A DNA stretch of 58,194 bases from a virus. Below the pieces are notes generated by a model that ran no database searches, had not been told where the DNA came from, and saw only the letters and a program-made list of their open reading frames with translations. Of this stretch, positions 29,268 through 37,638 are shown piece by piece. Both the position numbers and the translations under genes were made by a program. The stretch covers positions 1 to 58,194 of IMG/VR virus record IMGVR_UViG_3300020034_000015; one strand, 5' to 3'. How positions within the stretch are numbered: the stretch's first letter is position 1; each line of letters begins with the position of its first letter.

Positions 29268-29890
29268 CCGCCCCGACGTTGTTCACCCCCCAGCCCCCGG
29301 CCGCCACCTCCCCGGCGGCCGGGCCCCGACCCCTCGTCATCGGCCTCGACGTCGCCATCGGCACCACCGGCATCGCAGGCGAAGGCTGGACCGACCACAT
29401 CCACGCCACCGCCACCAGCCTCCACGGCCGCCTCCAGCAACAGCTCGACGGCATCACCACCTTCATCCGCCACGCCGACCACGTCGTCATCGAAGGCGCC
29501 GCGTTCTCCCGCTCCCATCTCCAGGGCATGGACCAGCTCTCCGCGATGCGGTGGATGGTCCGCCAGGAACTGTGGAAGCGCGGCATCCCCTACGCCGTCG
29601 TCCCCCCGGACAACCGCACCATCTACGCCACCGGCAAGGCCCGGTGGAAGGACGACGCGGGCAAGAAGCTGACCCCGGCGCAGGTCAAGGGCATGGTTCG
29701 CGACAACGTCAGCGCCCGGTACGGGGTGCAGATCGAAGGCCGCTGGCGGTACGACGAAGCGGACGCGTACACGCTCCTCGCGATGGGCTACGACCGGCTC
29801 GGGTGCCCGCTCGCGGAGGTGCCGGCGACGCACTCCCGGTCGCTGGACGGCTGCGACTGGTCCGACTTCCACCGGGCGGTGGCCCGGTGA
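29264..29890 (+). CDS. RuvC-like Holliday junction resolvase
   Basis: 208 residues, GTG overlapping the previous stop. RNase H-like fold with acidic residues at IGLDVAIGTTG (D29), VVIEGAAF (E77) and YDEADAYTLLAMG (D164 and D167). The PPDNRTIYATGKARW loop is typical of actinophage RuvC-like enzymes. It resolves branched DNA before packaging. Neighbouring nuclease genes point to a recombination and replication cluster. Confidence 0.88.
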   Translation: MTAPTLFTPQPPAATSPAAGPRPLVIGLDVAIGTTGIAGEGWTDHIHATATSLHGRLQQQLDGITTFIRHADHVVIEGAAFSRSHLQGMDQLSAMRWMVRQELWKRGIPYAVVPPDNRTIYATGKARWKDDAGKKLTPAQVKGMVRDNVSARYGVQIEGRWRYDEADAYTLLAMGYDRLGCPLAEVPATHSRSLDGCDWSDFHRAVAR

Positions 29891-30186
29891 GGCGCGCCCC
29901 GGACACCCTCGAACCCGCCACCAGCTGGCGCGACCAAGCCGAATGCGCCAACGACTACCCCGCCGACTGGTGGTACCCCATCGGCACCAACTTCACCGCC
30001 AAAGCCGACACCGCGCGCGCCACCACCATCTGCCAGCGCTGCCCCGTCGCCGTCGACTGCCTCGAACACGCCCTCACCACCCCCGAACCCTTCGGCATCT
30101 GGGGCGGACTCACCGAAGACCAGCGCGCCGAGGCCATCCACCAGCGGCGCCTCGCCCGCCGGGCCGCAACCAGGGCCGCCGCGTGA
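29887..30186 (+). CDS. WhiB-family transcription factor
   Basis: 99 residues, GTG overlapping the previous stop. Four cysteines in WhiB spacing: WRDQAEC (C20), then C49, C52 and C58 in TTICQRCPVAVDCLEHAL, followed by the FGIWGGLTEDQR turn (GIWGG 70-74) and a basic C-terminal helix. WhiB-like proteins bind a [4Fe-4S] cluster and act with sigma factors in actinobacteria. The phage copy may redirect host transcription. Confidence 0.93.
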   Translation: MRRAPDTLEPATSWRDQAECANDYPADWWYPIGTNFTAKADTARATTICQRCPVAVDCLEHALTTPEPFGIWGGLTEDQRAEAIHQRRLARRAATRAAA

Positions 30187-30407
30187 ACGCCCCGCTGATC
30201 GTCACCGCGACGCTCCGCACCGAATGCGGCGAACACCGCCGTGGTCGGTGGATCCGCCAGCCCACCGCCACCTACCAGTGCAACCGGTGCCTCTACCGGG
30301 AGACCGTCCGCGGCGCCGAACGAGTCCGCGCCTTCAACTCCCACATCCGCAACACCCACGACCAAGCCTGCCCATCAGCAGCCAACCCAAGGAGCCACAC
30401 CGCATGA
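30183..30407 (+). CDS. Small zinc-finger-like protein
   Basis: 74 residues, GTG overlapping the WhiB stop. YQCNRCLYRE followed by FNSHIRNTHDQAC gives a C-x2-C...H-x4-H arrangement typical of a C2H2-type finger. Possibly DNA- or RNA-binding. Overlaps the next gene by ATGA. Confidence 0.7.
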   Translation: MNAPLIVTATLRTECGEHRRGRWIRQPTATYQCNRCLYRETVRGAERVRAFNSHIRNTHDQACPSAANPRSHTA

Positions 30408-30772
30408 CCGACACCACCGAACAGCGGACCGGCGAAATCGTCGACCTCCCCACCTGGCTCGCCGGACACCTCGCCGGACGCACCGCCGAAGAGATCAGCG
30501 CCGAATTCCACGGCCTCCTCGACGCCGTCCGCGAACACGGCAAGAAGGGCTCCATGACGATCACGTTCGTCGTCGAACCCCCCGCCAACGGCGTCGAGTC
30601 CGCACCGCTCCCGATCGGTGTGGAGTCCGCCGTGAAGCCCCCGAAGGCCACCGCCCCCAAGGCCCTCTACTTCCTCGACGGCGACGGCAACCCCGTGCGC
30701 GACGACCCCCGCCAGATGGCCATCCCCTTCCAGACCGCCCCGACCAACAAGACCTTCAAGGACGCCAACTGA
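30404..30772 (+). CDS. Hypothetical protein upstream of the DUF2303 gene
   Basis: 122 residues, ATGA overlap. Helical N-terminus (SAEFHGLLDAVREHGKKGSM), beta-like TITFVVEPP, then LYFLDGDGNPVRDDPRQMAI. Resembles small proteins encoded before the DUF2303 gene in actinophages. Function unknown. Overlaps the next start (TGATG). Confidence 0.75.
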   Translation: MTDTTEQRTGEIVDLPTWLAGHLAGRTAEEISAEFHGLLDAVREHGKKGSMTITFVVEPPANGVESAPLPIGVESAVKPPKATAPKALYFLDGDGNPVRDDPRQMAIPFQTAPTNKTFKDAN

Positions 30773-31581
30773 TGAGCACCCCCACCGACCTCCAGGCCGT
30801 CATCGACACGGCCGTACGCACCGTCGCCCCCGCCGAACTGACACCGGGCAAGGTCTACGCCTTCCACACGCCCAACGGCGTCGAGCAGGTCGACCTCACC
30901 GGCCCCGAATACCGCGACCTGCCCGCCCGCAAGACCGGCACCACGGTCGTGCGTGACGCGTTCTCCTTCGACGCCTACTGGGCCAAGCACTCCACCGACA
31001 ACAGCGAGATCTACGCCGACGCCGACCGGCTGTCCGTCACCGCCGTCCTCGACGCCAGCAGCGAGACCACCGCCAACTGGGGAGGCCACCGCCTGCACCT
31101 CCAGCTCCGTGAGACCGATGCCTGGAAGGCGTGGGCCGCCAACGACGGGAAGCTCCTGGACCAGGAGACCTTCGCGAACTTCATTGAGGACCGTCTCCCC
31201 GAGATCCTGGAGCCGGCCGCCGCGGACATGCTGGAGATCGCCCAGTCCATCTCCGGGACCGTCAAGGCCGAGTTCGCCTCCGGCACCCGCCTTGCGACCG
31301 GCGCACGGCAGCTCCAGTACACCGAGACCGTCACCGCGAAGGCCGGGCAGAAGGGCACCCTGACGATCCCGGAGACCTTCGTCGTCGGCCTCGTGCCGTT
31401 CGACGGCTCCGAGGGCTACAAGGTCACCGCCCGCCTCCGCTACAAGATCGAGGGCTCCAGCCTGCGGATCGGCTACAAGCTCCAGCAGCCGGCCGACACC
31501 CGCCGCACGGCGTTCGCGGACGTCCTCACCAAGATCTCCGAGCAGATCGAGACGCCGATCCTCAACGGCACCCCCGCCTGA
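30772..31581 (+). CDS. DUF2303 (YfdQ-like) protein
   Basis: 269 residues, TGATG overlap. Motifs of the family: DLTGPEYRDLPARKTGTTVV, FDAYWAKHSTDNSEIYADAD, WAANDGKLLDQETFANFIED, and GTLTIPETFVVGLVPFDGSE. The family is frequent in phage early regions near recombination genes. Its exact activity is not established. It overlaps the next gene (TGATG). Confidence 0.88.
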   Translation: MSTPTDLQAVIDTAVRTVAPAELTPGKVYAFHTPNGVEQVDLTGPEYRDLPARKTGTTVVRDAFSFDAYWAKHSTDNSEIYADADRLSVTAVLDASSETTANWGGHRLHLQLRETDAWKAWAANDGKLLDQETFANFIEDRLPEILEPAAADMLEIAQSISGTVKAEFASGTRLATGARQLQYTETVTAKAGQKGTLTIPETFVVGLVPFDGSEGYKVTARLRYKIEGSSLRIGYKLQQPADTRRTAFADVLTKISEQIETPILNGTPA

Positions 31582-31901
31582 TGGCCGCGCGCAGGACGGG
31601 CACCAACCCGCTCACCACCCACCGCTGCCCGTCCTGCCGCGCCCCCGTCCTCCGCCAAGTCGTCGAAGTCCTCGCCGTCACCGCCGACGCCACACCCCGA
31701 CCCCCAGGCCACAACCCCTTCGACGACCCCAACCACCTCACCTGGTGCAACCCGCCCACCAAATACGGGCCCCCGCGCCTCCGCTGGATCTACCGCTCCA
31801 CACACCCACCCAACTGCCCACACCCACACCACAAAGACCACCAATGCACCGGCCGACACCCGCCCGCCGACACCACCGAACAGACCGACCGCCTGTTCTG
31901 A
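31581..31901 (+). CDS. Zinc-ribbon protein
   Basis: 106 residues. HRCPSCRAPVLRQVVEV near the start, then WCNPPT, and NCPHPHHKDHQCTGRHP at the end give Cys/His sets for one or two zinc sites. Pro-rich throughout. Function unknown; small zinc proteins of this kind precede helicase genes in related phages. Confidence 0.7.
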   Translation: MAARRTGTNPLTTHRCPSCRAPVLRQVVEVLAVTADATPRPPGHNPFDDPNHLTWCNPPTKYGPPRLRWIYRSTHPPNCPHPHHKDHQCTGRHPPADTTEQTDRLF

Positions 31902-31918
31902 GCACCGAGGAGACCCGC

Positions 31919-33700
31919 GTGGACTCGAACGTCATCCCACACCCCAGCACCAACCACGGGGACGATGACGCCCACGCCTACCCCGTCCCCGCCGACATCG
32001 AAGCTGAACAGCTCGTCCTCGGCGCCGTCATGCACTACCCCCAGGCCCACGCCGACGCCGCCCTCATCCTCGACCGCACCGACTTCCTCCGCGAAGCCCA
32101 CCGCCTCATCTGGGACACCGTCACCCACCTCATCGAAACCGGCGCCGGCGTCCACCCCGTCGCCGTCCGCGCCCACATCGAAAAGATCAAGCAGCTCCGG
32201 CAAGTCGACGGCGGGATCCTCATCCAGCGCCTCGGCGCCGACACCATCACCCCCGGCATGGTCGGCCACTTCGCACAGATCGTCGCCGACCGCGCCCACG
32301 AACGCCGCTACGACGAACACGCCTCCGAACTCAAAGGGGCCATCGCCCGGCAGGCGTCCGCCGACGAACTCGAAAAGATCGTCGCCCAGTTCCAGCAACG
32401 CGAAACGCTCCGCGCCAACACCGGCCACGGCCCCGCCCACCTCGTCAGCAGCATCCTCGACTGGGACGTGTTCTTCGCCACCGACTTCGGGAACATCGCG
32501 ATGCTCCCCGGCCGGCTCATGGCCCCCGGCCAGCAGATCACCATCGTCGGCGACGGCAAGGCCGGCAAGTCCCTGTTCTGCCAGGAGTGGATGTGGCGCA
32601 TGGCCACCGGCCGCCCCTTCCTCGACGACGCCCCCGGCGTACCGGTGCGGATCCTCTACCTCGACGCGGAGAACGGGCAGGAGCAGGTCCAGGAGCGCTT
32701 CTACTCCTTCGGTGCCGGCCCCGGCCGCATGGGCGACCTTCGCTACGCGAGCTTCCCGCCCCTGCGCCCGCTGGACACTGCGGGCGGCGGCGCGGACCTC
32801 ATGGCCCTCATTAAGGCCACCGGCGCCGAACTCGTCGTCATCGACACCGTGTCGCGGTTCATCTCCGGCCCCGAGAACGACGCCGACACCTGGCTGAACC
32901 TCTACCGCCACACCCTGCTGGCCATGAAGCGCGACCGGGTCGCCTCCGTGCGCCTGGACCACTTCGGGAAGGACGGCGAGCGCGGTGCCCGCGGCAGTTC
33001 CGCGAAGAACCAGGACGTCGACCACGTCTGGACCCTGTCCTCGCAGGGCGGCGGCATCCTCTCGCTTCGCCGTACCCACACCCGCACCGGCATCGGCCCC
33101 GACGAATTCACCGTCCGCCGCGACGCCCGGCGCGACGGCGACAACTGGGTACCCGGCGCGACCAAGCACGTCGTCATGACGTACGAGCACGTCGAGCAGA
33201 ACCTGCCCGGCTCCGTCGAGTGGCTGATCATGCAGCTCGACGGTGCGAACGTCCCGCTGGACGCCGGCAACCGAGTCGTCCGCGCGGCCCTCGCGACGCT
33301 GAAGATTTCCGCCGGGAACAACAAGATCGCGGAGGCTGTTGCGGCCCGCAAAGCCCGAACCGGAATGACCTCCTCCAACGTTTCCGCAGACGTTTCCGCA
33401 GACCGTTCCGAGGGACGTTTCCCGGAAACGTTTCCCGGAACGGACCCCGGAACAGGCGAAACCGCAGGTCAGACGTTTCCCGGAACGCCTCCGGAAACGT
33501 CCGGAACACCCCCCGTTCCGTACCCCTCCCCCTCTCGGAGAGAGGGGGTAGGGGAACACCCGGAACACGCAGGGTCGGAAAGTCCCCTCTGCACCATTTG
33601 CGGGCAGTCCCTCCATGGCTACCGGTCCGACCGCGGATACGACACCTGCCTCTCCTGCGACCCCACCACCGGCAGCCACCCCAACACCGGAGCCGAGTGA
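31919..33700 (+). CDS. Replicative helicase (DnaB-type N-terminus with RepA-like ATPase)
   Basis: 593 residues, GTG 31919 with CCGAGGAGACCCGC upstream. Residues 24-140 are a DnaB-N-type domain (DIEAEQLVLGAVMHYPQAHA). Residues 175-430 are a RecA-fold ATPase of the RepA/AAA_25 type: Walker A GDGKAGKS (211-218), Walker B ELVVIDT (D309). A disordered linker (about 470-550, encoded by iteron-like repeats) ends in a zinc ribbon (C558, C561, C577, C580). It should unwind DNA at the phage origin and recruit host primase/polymerase, since no polymerase is encoded here. Confidence 0.9.
   Translation: MDSNVIPHPSTNHGDDDAHAYPVPADIEAEQLVLGAVMHYPQAHADAALILDRTDFLREAHRLIWDTVTHLIETGAGVHPVAVRAHIEKIKQLRQVDGGILIQRLGADTITPGMVGHFAQIVADRAHERRYDEHASELKGAIARQASADELEKIVAQFQQRETLRANTGHGPAHLVSSILDWDVFFATDFGNIAMLPGRLMAPGQQITIVGDGKAGKSLFCQEWMWRMATGRPFLDDAPGVPVRILYLDAENGQEQVQERFYSFGAGPGRMGDLRYASFPPLRPLDTAGGGADLMALIKATGAELVVIDTVSRFISGPENDADTWLNLYRHTLLAMKRDRVASVRLDHFGKDGERGARGSSAKNQDVDHVWTLSSQGGGILSLRRTHTRTGIGPDEFTVRRDARRDGDNWVPGATKHVVMTYEHVEQNLPGSVEWLIMQLDGANVPLDAGNRVVRAALATLKISAGNNKIAEAVAARKARTGMTSSNVSADVSADRSEGRFPETFPGTDPGTGETAGQTFPGTPPETSGTPPVPYPSPSRREGVGEHPEHAGSESPLCTICGQSLHGYRSDRGYDTCLSCDPTTGSHPNTGAE
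33377..33511. repeat. Iteron-like repeats inside the helicase gene, candidate origin
   Basis: About 135 nt with at least five copies of ACGTTTCC(C/G)G(C/G)A (starting near 33378, 33390, 33415, 33428 and 33473), a GTTCCG variant near 33405 and an inverted copy GGAAACGTCCGGAAC near 33493. It encodes a low-complexity Ser/Thr/Gly/Pro linker. Iterons inside a replication gene recall the lambda O-gene origin (analogy). Confidence 0.7.
33523..33554. repeat. Strong hairpin adjacent to the iterons
   Basis: CCCCTCCCCCTCTC (33523-33536) pairs with GAGAGGGGGTAGGGG (33540-33554) with one bulge. It lies inside the coding frame, 12 nt after the last iteron, and could form a structured element of an origin. 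Confidence 0.6.
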
Positions 33701-34155
33701 TGCCCACCACCGCCCCCGTACCCGTCCCCGGCGTCACCGGCCCGCCCTGGAACTTCACCACCCGCACAGGCCACCGCGCATTCCTCGAACACTGCCAAAA
33801 CCGCCCCTCCATGGTCGACGAGCTGATGCGAGGCCGGACCTACACCGACGACAAACCCACGCCCCCACCCCGGCCAGTCACACGACGACGCAAGACCACC
33901 CAACCCGCCGGCGAACAACTCACCCTCGCCCTCGACTTCGAAGCCACCAGCGAGCCCGACGAGAACATCAACGCCCGCCGCAAACGCCTCCTAACCGAAG
34001 CACTCCTCGCCGACCCGGACGGCTGGACCCAAGAACGCGTCCAAGCCCTCTACGCCGCCGCAGGAGACCACGTCGACATCAACACCTGCTGGGGATGGCT
34101 CCGCCACCTCACCGTCGTCGAACCCGTCACCCGCCGCGCCACCACCAACACCTGA
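33700..34155 (+). CDS. Hypothetical protein, possible helicase accessory
   Basis: 151 residues, ATG overlapping the helicase stop. N-terminal WNFTTRTGHRAFLEHCQN, a middle region with PPPRPVTRRRKTTQPAGEQL and a helical C-terminus (RKRLLTEALLADPDGWTQER, DINTCWGWLRHLTVV). No motif identified. Coupled to the helicase, so a role in replication is likely (inferred). Confidence 0.7.
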   Translation: MPTTAPVPVPGVTGPPWNFTTRTGHRAFLEHCQNRPSMVDELMRGRTYTDDKPTPPPRPVTRRRKTTQPAGEQLTLALDFEATSEPDENINARRKRLLTEALLADPDGWTQERVQALYAAAGDHVDINTCWGWLRHLTVVEPVTRRATTNT

Positions 34156-34166
34156 AGGACCCCGAC

Positions 34167-34586
34167 ATGATCCGACTCCGCCTCGACCTCACCGGACCCG
34201 ACACCACAGCAGCACTCATCAACCTCCTTCTCACCGCAGCCGACCGCACCGAACGCCGAAACCCCGAACTCGCCGACGAATGGCGCACCCTCGCCAACGG
34301 CATCGGAGACGGACTCGACGCACTCGACCCGGACACCCCCGAACACCCAGACCCGGCACCCCGCAAGCCATACCCGCACTGGATCAACGACCCGGAGATC
34401 GACGAACTCGCCGTCGAACGCGTCGTACGCGGTCACCTCCCCTACCCGCAGCTCACCCGCGCCGAAGCCCTGGCCGCCAGCGAACGCCTCACCCAGCAAG
34501 GCGCCAGCTCCCTCGTCATCGCCGAACGCACCGGAGTCGTACGCCGCACCGTGCACCGCTGGCGCGGCCAGTCCGAGACCGCCTGA
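34167..34586 (+). CDS. Hypothetical protein with C-terminal HTH
   Basis: 139 residues, start ATG 34167 with GAAGGACCCCGAC upstream. N-terminal beta/helix part (RLRLDLTGPDTTAALINLLL), Pro-rich spacer and a C-terminal helix-turn-helix (RGHLPYPQLTRAEALAASER, SLVIAERTGVVRRTVHRWRG). Likely DNA-binding; target unknown. Confidence 0.7.
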   Translation: MIRLRLDLTGPDTTAALINLLLTAADRTERRNPELADEWRTLANGIGDGLDALDPDTPEHPDPAPRKPYPHWINDPEIDELAVERVVRGHLPYPQLTRAEALAASERLTQQGASSLVIAERTGVVRRTVHRWRGQSETA

Positions 34587-34624
34587 CGGACCGAACCCCA
34601 CCCGACCGAACCCCGGAGACCACC

Positions 34625-34822
34625 GTGACCAGCCAATGCCCCAACTGCACCAACGCCCGTGCCGCCCGCAAGTACCTCTGCCCGCCCTGCTGGCGCGCCC
34701 TCACCCCCGCAACCCGCGGCGCCCTCAACCGAACCGGCGACGGAGCGATCCGCCGCTATCAGGCGCTCCTCGACCAGATCCGCAACCGCACGCCGCTCGG
34801 CCAGATCGAGATCCCCGAGTGA
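34625..34822 (+). CDS. Zinc-ribbon protein
   Basis: 65 residues, GTG with CCGGAGACCACC upstream. CPNCTNARAARKYLCPPCWR gives a C-x2-C...C-x2-C ribbon, followed by a basic helix (DGAIRRYQALLDQIRNRTPL). Similar small Cys4 proteins are common in Streptomyces phages. Function unknown. Confidence 0.75.
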   Translation: MTSQCPNCTNARAARKYLCPPCWRALTPATRGALNRTGDGAIRRYQALLDQIRNRTPLGQIEIPE

Positions 34823-34941
34823 TCCACACACGGCCCGTGAAGCCCCGAACGGGCATGCGAACGGCCCGAGACCCGCGATCACTACCCCCAGCCCCGCACA
34901 CGCCCACACAGCCCTCCGCACGACACCACAGAGGATCACCG

Positions 34942-35346
34942 ATGACCCCGCAGCACGACCCGGTTCCGTCCCCGACCGCGCGCCTCACGGCCGCCGCCAC
35001 CCACCTCCGCACGCTCCTCACGGCCATCGCCACGGAGAGCCCCGCCGATCTGCCGCTCCACGCCGACGGCCGCACGATCACCCAGGGCCGCATCGGGCTG
35101 CACGACTTCGCCACTGCGGCGACGCCGGAGGTCGCCGCGTTCATCACGGCGATGGGACCGCTGGCCGGCGAGGCGATCGCGACGTTGCTGGAGACAGAGG
35201 CCCGCGTCGCCGCCGAAGACCGGGCCGCGCTCGTCGCCGAGGGCCGCATCCCCGAGGTGGAGCACCGCTCGTGCACGGTCGCCACCTGCACCACGGAAGC
35301 CGCCCTGGCGCTGGCCGACGCGATCCTCGCCGGGACCGACCAGTGA
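34942..35346 (+). CDS. Hypothetical helical protein
   Basis: 134 residues from ATG 34942 with AGAGGATCACCG upstream. An in-frame GTG at 34819 overlapping the previous stop is possible but would add an unlikely Pro/Arg-rich leader. Helical, alanine-rich (AATHLRTLLTAIATESPADL, AFITAMGPLAGEAIATLLET), with SCTVATCTTEAALALADAIL near the end. Overlaps the methyltransferase gene (GTGA). Confidence 0.65.
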   Translation: MTPQHDPVPSPTARLTAAATHLRTLLTAIATESPADLPLHADGRTITQGRIGLHDFATAATPEVAAFITAMGPLAGEAIATLLETEARVAAEDRAALVAEGRIPEVEHRSCTVATCTTEAALALADAILAGTDQ

Positions 35347-36107
35347 ACGCCCCACGGCCCGCGCCGTACTGGGAGGACGTCGACGCCGGGATCGCCCTGT
35401 ACCTGGGGGACTGCCGGGAGATCCTGCCCGCGCTCGGCGTGCAGGCGGATCTGATCCTGGCCGACCCGCCGTACAACGAGACCAGCCTCGCCTGGGACCG
35501 GTGGCCCGACGGGTGGCCGGCGCTCGCCGCGCAGCACTCCGCGTCGATGTGGTGCTTCGGCAGCATGCGCATGTTCCTCGACCGGGCCGGCGAGTTCGCC
35601 GACTGGAAACTCAGCCAAGACGTGGTGTGGGAGAAGCCGGTCGGCACCGGTCTGGCCGCCGACCGCTTCCGCCGCGTCCACGAACACGCATTGCACTGGT
35701 ACCGCGGCGACTGGGCCAGCCGTCACCACGACGCCGTCCGCGAGCAGTGGCACGGCCAGGACAACGGCAGCCGATCCAAGGGCGGCAGCAAAGGCGCTCA
35801 CCTCGGTGAGGCCGGGAACCGCGCCTACGCCGACGACGGGACTCGGCTGGTGCGAAGCGTGCTGCGCGTGGCCAACCTCCGACAGCGCTCAATCCATCCC
35901 ACCGAGAAGCCGCTGGGCATCCTCGCCCCGCTGATCGCCTACGCCTGCCCGCCCGCGGGCCTCGTGATCGACCTGTTCGCCGGATCGGGCAGCACCCTCG
36001 ACGCGGCCCGCCAGTCCGGCCGGCGCGCCATCGGCATCGAAGCGAACGAGACGTACTGCGAAGCCGCCGCCCGCCGCCTCTCGCAGCTCACCTTGGAGGC
36101 GTCATGA
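35343..36107 (+). CDS. DNA methyltransferase (beta-class, N4/N6 type)
   Basis: 254 residues, GTG overlapping the previous stop. Catalytic DPPY at 41-44 near the N-terminus, a target-recognition middle region (about 85-190), HPTEKPLGILAPLI, then the SAM-binding LVIDLFAGSGST (212-217). The order catalytic motif then SAM motif defines the beta class. No restriction gene lies beside it, so it is an orphan enzyme that probably protects phage DNA from host restriction or affects regulation. Confidence 0.92.
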   Translation: MNAPRPAPYWEDVDAGIALYLGDCREILPALGVQADLILADPPYNETSLAWDRWPDGWPALAAQHSASMWCFGSMRMFLDRAGEFADWKLSQDVVWEKPVGTGLAADRFRRVHEHALHWYRGDWASRHHDAVREQWHGQDNGSRSKGGSKGAHLGEAGNRAYADDGTRLVRSVLRVANLRQRSIHPTEKPLGILAPLIAYACPPAGLVIDLFAGSGSTLDAARQSGRRAIGIEANETYCEAAARRLSQLTLEAS

Positions 36108-37186
36108 GCCGGGTAAGTGCCGTCCGGCCGTGGGCGATCACGGCGGCCGCCATCGCCGCGGTGGTGTGCCTGGCCGGCTGGCCACGCCCCACCCTCTACG
36201 CCCTCGCGGTGACGGCCGGCGCCGGCGTGATGCTCGCCGGGCTGCTGTGGACGGGCGCCCGGCGGGTCACGGCGGAAAGGCGCAGCAAGGAGGGTCCGGG
36301 CTGCGGTCCGGATGGTCCGGATAGGTCGTCCGGGCTGGTCAACGGGCAGGTGCCGGAGAGTTGTCCGGAGAAGTCCGCAGACAATCCGGAGACCGGGTGG
36401 GCCGAGCCGGGCGATGCCGCGCTCCGCGACCGCATCGCCGACACCCTCCGAACCGCCGCCCACCACTGCGACGGCAACTGCGGACTCACCGAACGGCAAT
36501 GCGTCGCCGCACACCCCATCCAGGTCGCAGCCTGGACCTACGGCGTAGTCACCGACGTGTACGGACCGATCGACGCCATCACCGCCGTCGTGCACGCCGT
36601 CGTGCAGCCCGAGGTGGACCGCGCCGAGAAGCGCCGACTGCAACTCACCCGTGCGGCAGGCATCCCGGAGGAGTCGACGTGGCTCGAATGCCTGGTCGCG
36701 GTCGTCAAAGCACGGCAAGGACAGGTGCGCGCCGAGCAGGTGGAAGTGCACCGCGTCGCTCTGGCTAATGCGCTCGGCGAACCCCGTGGGCGCAACTGGA
36801 CCACGCTCATCGGCCGGGCCGAATCCATCGCGACGACCGCCAGCGAACAACGCAGCGGCCTGGCCAAGCTGGACGTCCACCGCGTCACCCTCGCCGACGC
36901 CCTCGGATTCCAGGCGCAACGGACCATGCTCGGCTGGCCCGCGCTCCTTGACGCAGTCCAGGTCCTGCACGCGCTCAAGGACGACCACCGCGCCCGCGCC
37001 GAGACCGCCGAGGCCGCGATCACCCGCGTCCGGGAACTCCACCACCCAGCCAGCTACCCCGACCCGAATGGCCCCGGCGAGATCACCTACTGCGTCGGCT
37101 GCGAGGAAGGCGACGGCGGCCATCCCTGCCCGACGATCACCTCCATCACCCCGCCCGCCGACCAGCCCGACGGAGACACCACCTGA
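36104..37186 (+). CDS. Membrane-anchored protein of unknown function
   Basis: 360 residues, ATGA overlap. Two transmembrane helices near the N-terminus (about 9-27 and 30-50). The rest is soluble: a Cys/His-containing segment at about 118-135 (HHCDGNCGLTERQCVAAHPI), a repeated-looking motif (VEVHRVALANALGEPRGRNW and LDVHRVTLADALGFQAQRTM) and a final CVGCEEGDGGHPCP zinc-type motif. The two HRV.LA.ALG motifs may be a duplication. Function unknown. Confidence 0.7.
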   Translation: MSRVSAVRPWAITAAAIAAVVCLAGWPRPTLYALAVTAGAGVMLAGLLWTGARRVTAERRSKEGPGCGPDGPDRSSGLVNGQVPESCPEKSADNPETGWAEPGDAALRDRIADTLRTAAHHCDGNCGLTERQCVAAHPIQVAAWTYGVVTDVYGPIDAITAVVHAVVQPEVDRAEKRRLQLTRAAGIPEESTWLECLVAVVKARQGQVRAEQVEVHRVALANALGEPRGRNWTTLIGRAESIATTASEQRSGLAKLDVHRVTLADALGFQAQRTMLGWPALLDAVQVLHALKDDHRARAETAEAAITRVRELHHPASYPDPNGPGEITYCVGCEEGDGGHPCPTITSITPPADQPDGDTT

Positions 37187-37638
37187 TGACCTCGCCCGCC
37201 TCCCGCTTCGCCGCCGCATACGCCGCCCTGACCGCCTCTCACGAGTTCGCCGACCACTGGGTTCAGATCGATGCGCAGGCGACCGCCAAGGGCAACCCCG
37301 GCCCCGTCGGCGCCCGCGCCTGCGCACAGCACGTCGCGACGTACACCGCGACACAGGCCGCCGCCCTTCTGGCCGTCAACCGCACGCTCGGCCTCGGCAT
37401 CACCTGGCGGCGCGCGACTGCCGGTTTGGCGATCAGCGCACTCACGCACTACGTCGCGGACCGCCAAGGCGGCCACTGGGCAGACAAGCACCCGCGCGGG
37501 CTCGTACGGCTCGCCTCCGCCACCGGGCACGCCGGGTGGCTCCAGCGGGACCCGGGCGCGGGCTACCTGATGGATCAGGCGTGGCACAAGGCGTGGATCG
37601 CCGTGGCGGCGGCCGTCGTTGCGGGGAGCACACGGTGA
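37186..37638 (+). CDS. Membrane-associated protein, DUF3307-like
   Basis: 150 residues, TGATG overlap. SHEFADHWVQIDAQATAKG near residue 18, a hydrophobic middle (AALLAVNRTLGLGITWRRAT), AISALTHYVADRQGGHWADK and GYLMDQAWHKAWIAVAAAVV at the end. The His-Asp pairs (ADHW, HYVADR, MDQAWHK) recall small membrane proteins such as DUF3307; this is a weak resemblance. Overlaps the next gene by GTGA. Confidence 0.65.
   Translation: MTSPASRFAAAYAALTASHEFADHWVQIDAQATAKGNPGPVGARACAQHVATYTATQAAALLAVNRTLGLGITWRRATAGLAISALTHYVADRQGGHWADKHPRGLVRLASATGHAGWLQRDPGAGYLMDQAWHKAWIAVAAAVVAGSTR

Noticed and set aside
31790-33679. 629-codon open frame opposite the helicase
   Set aside because: Shadow of a high-GC gene: the composition follows from the sense codons, it has no conserved motif, and the helicase motifs are unambiguous on the plus strand.
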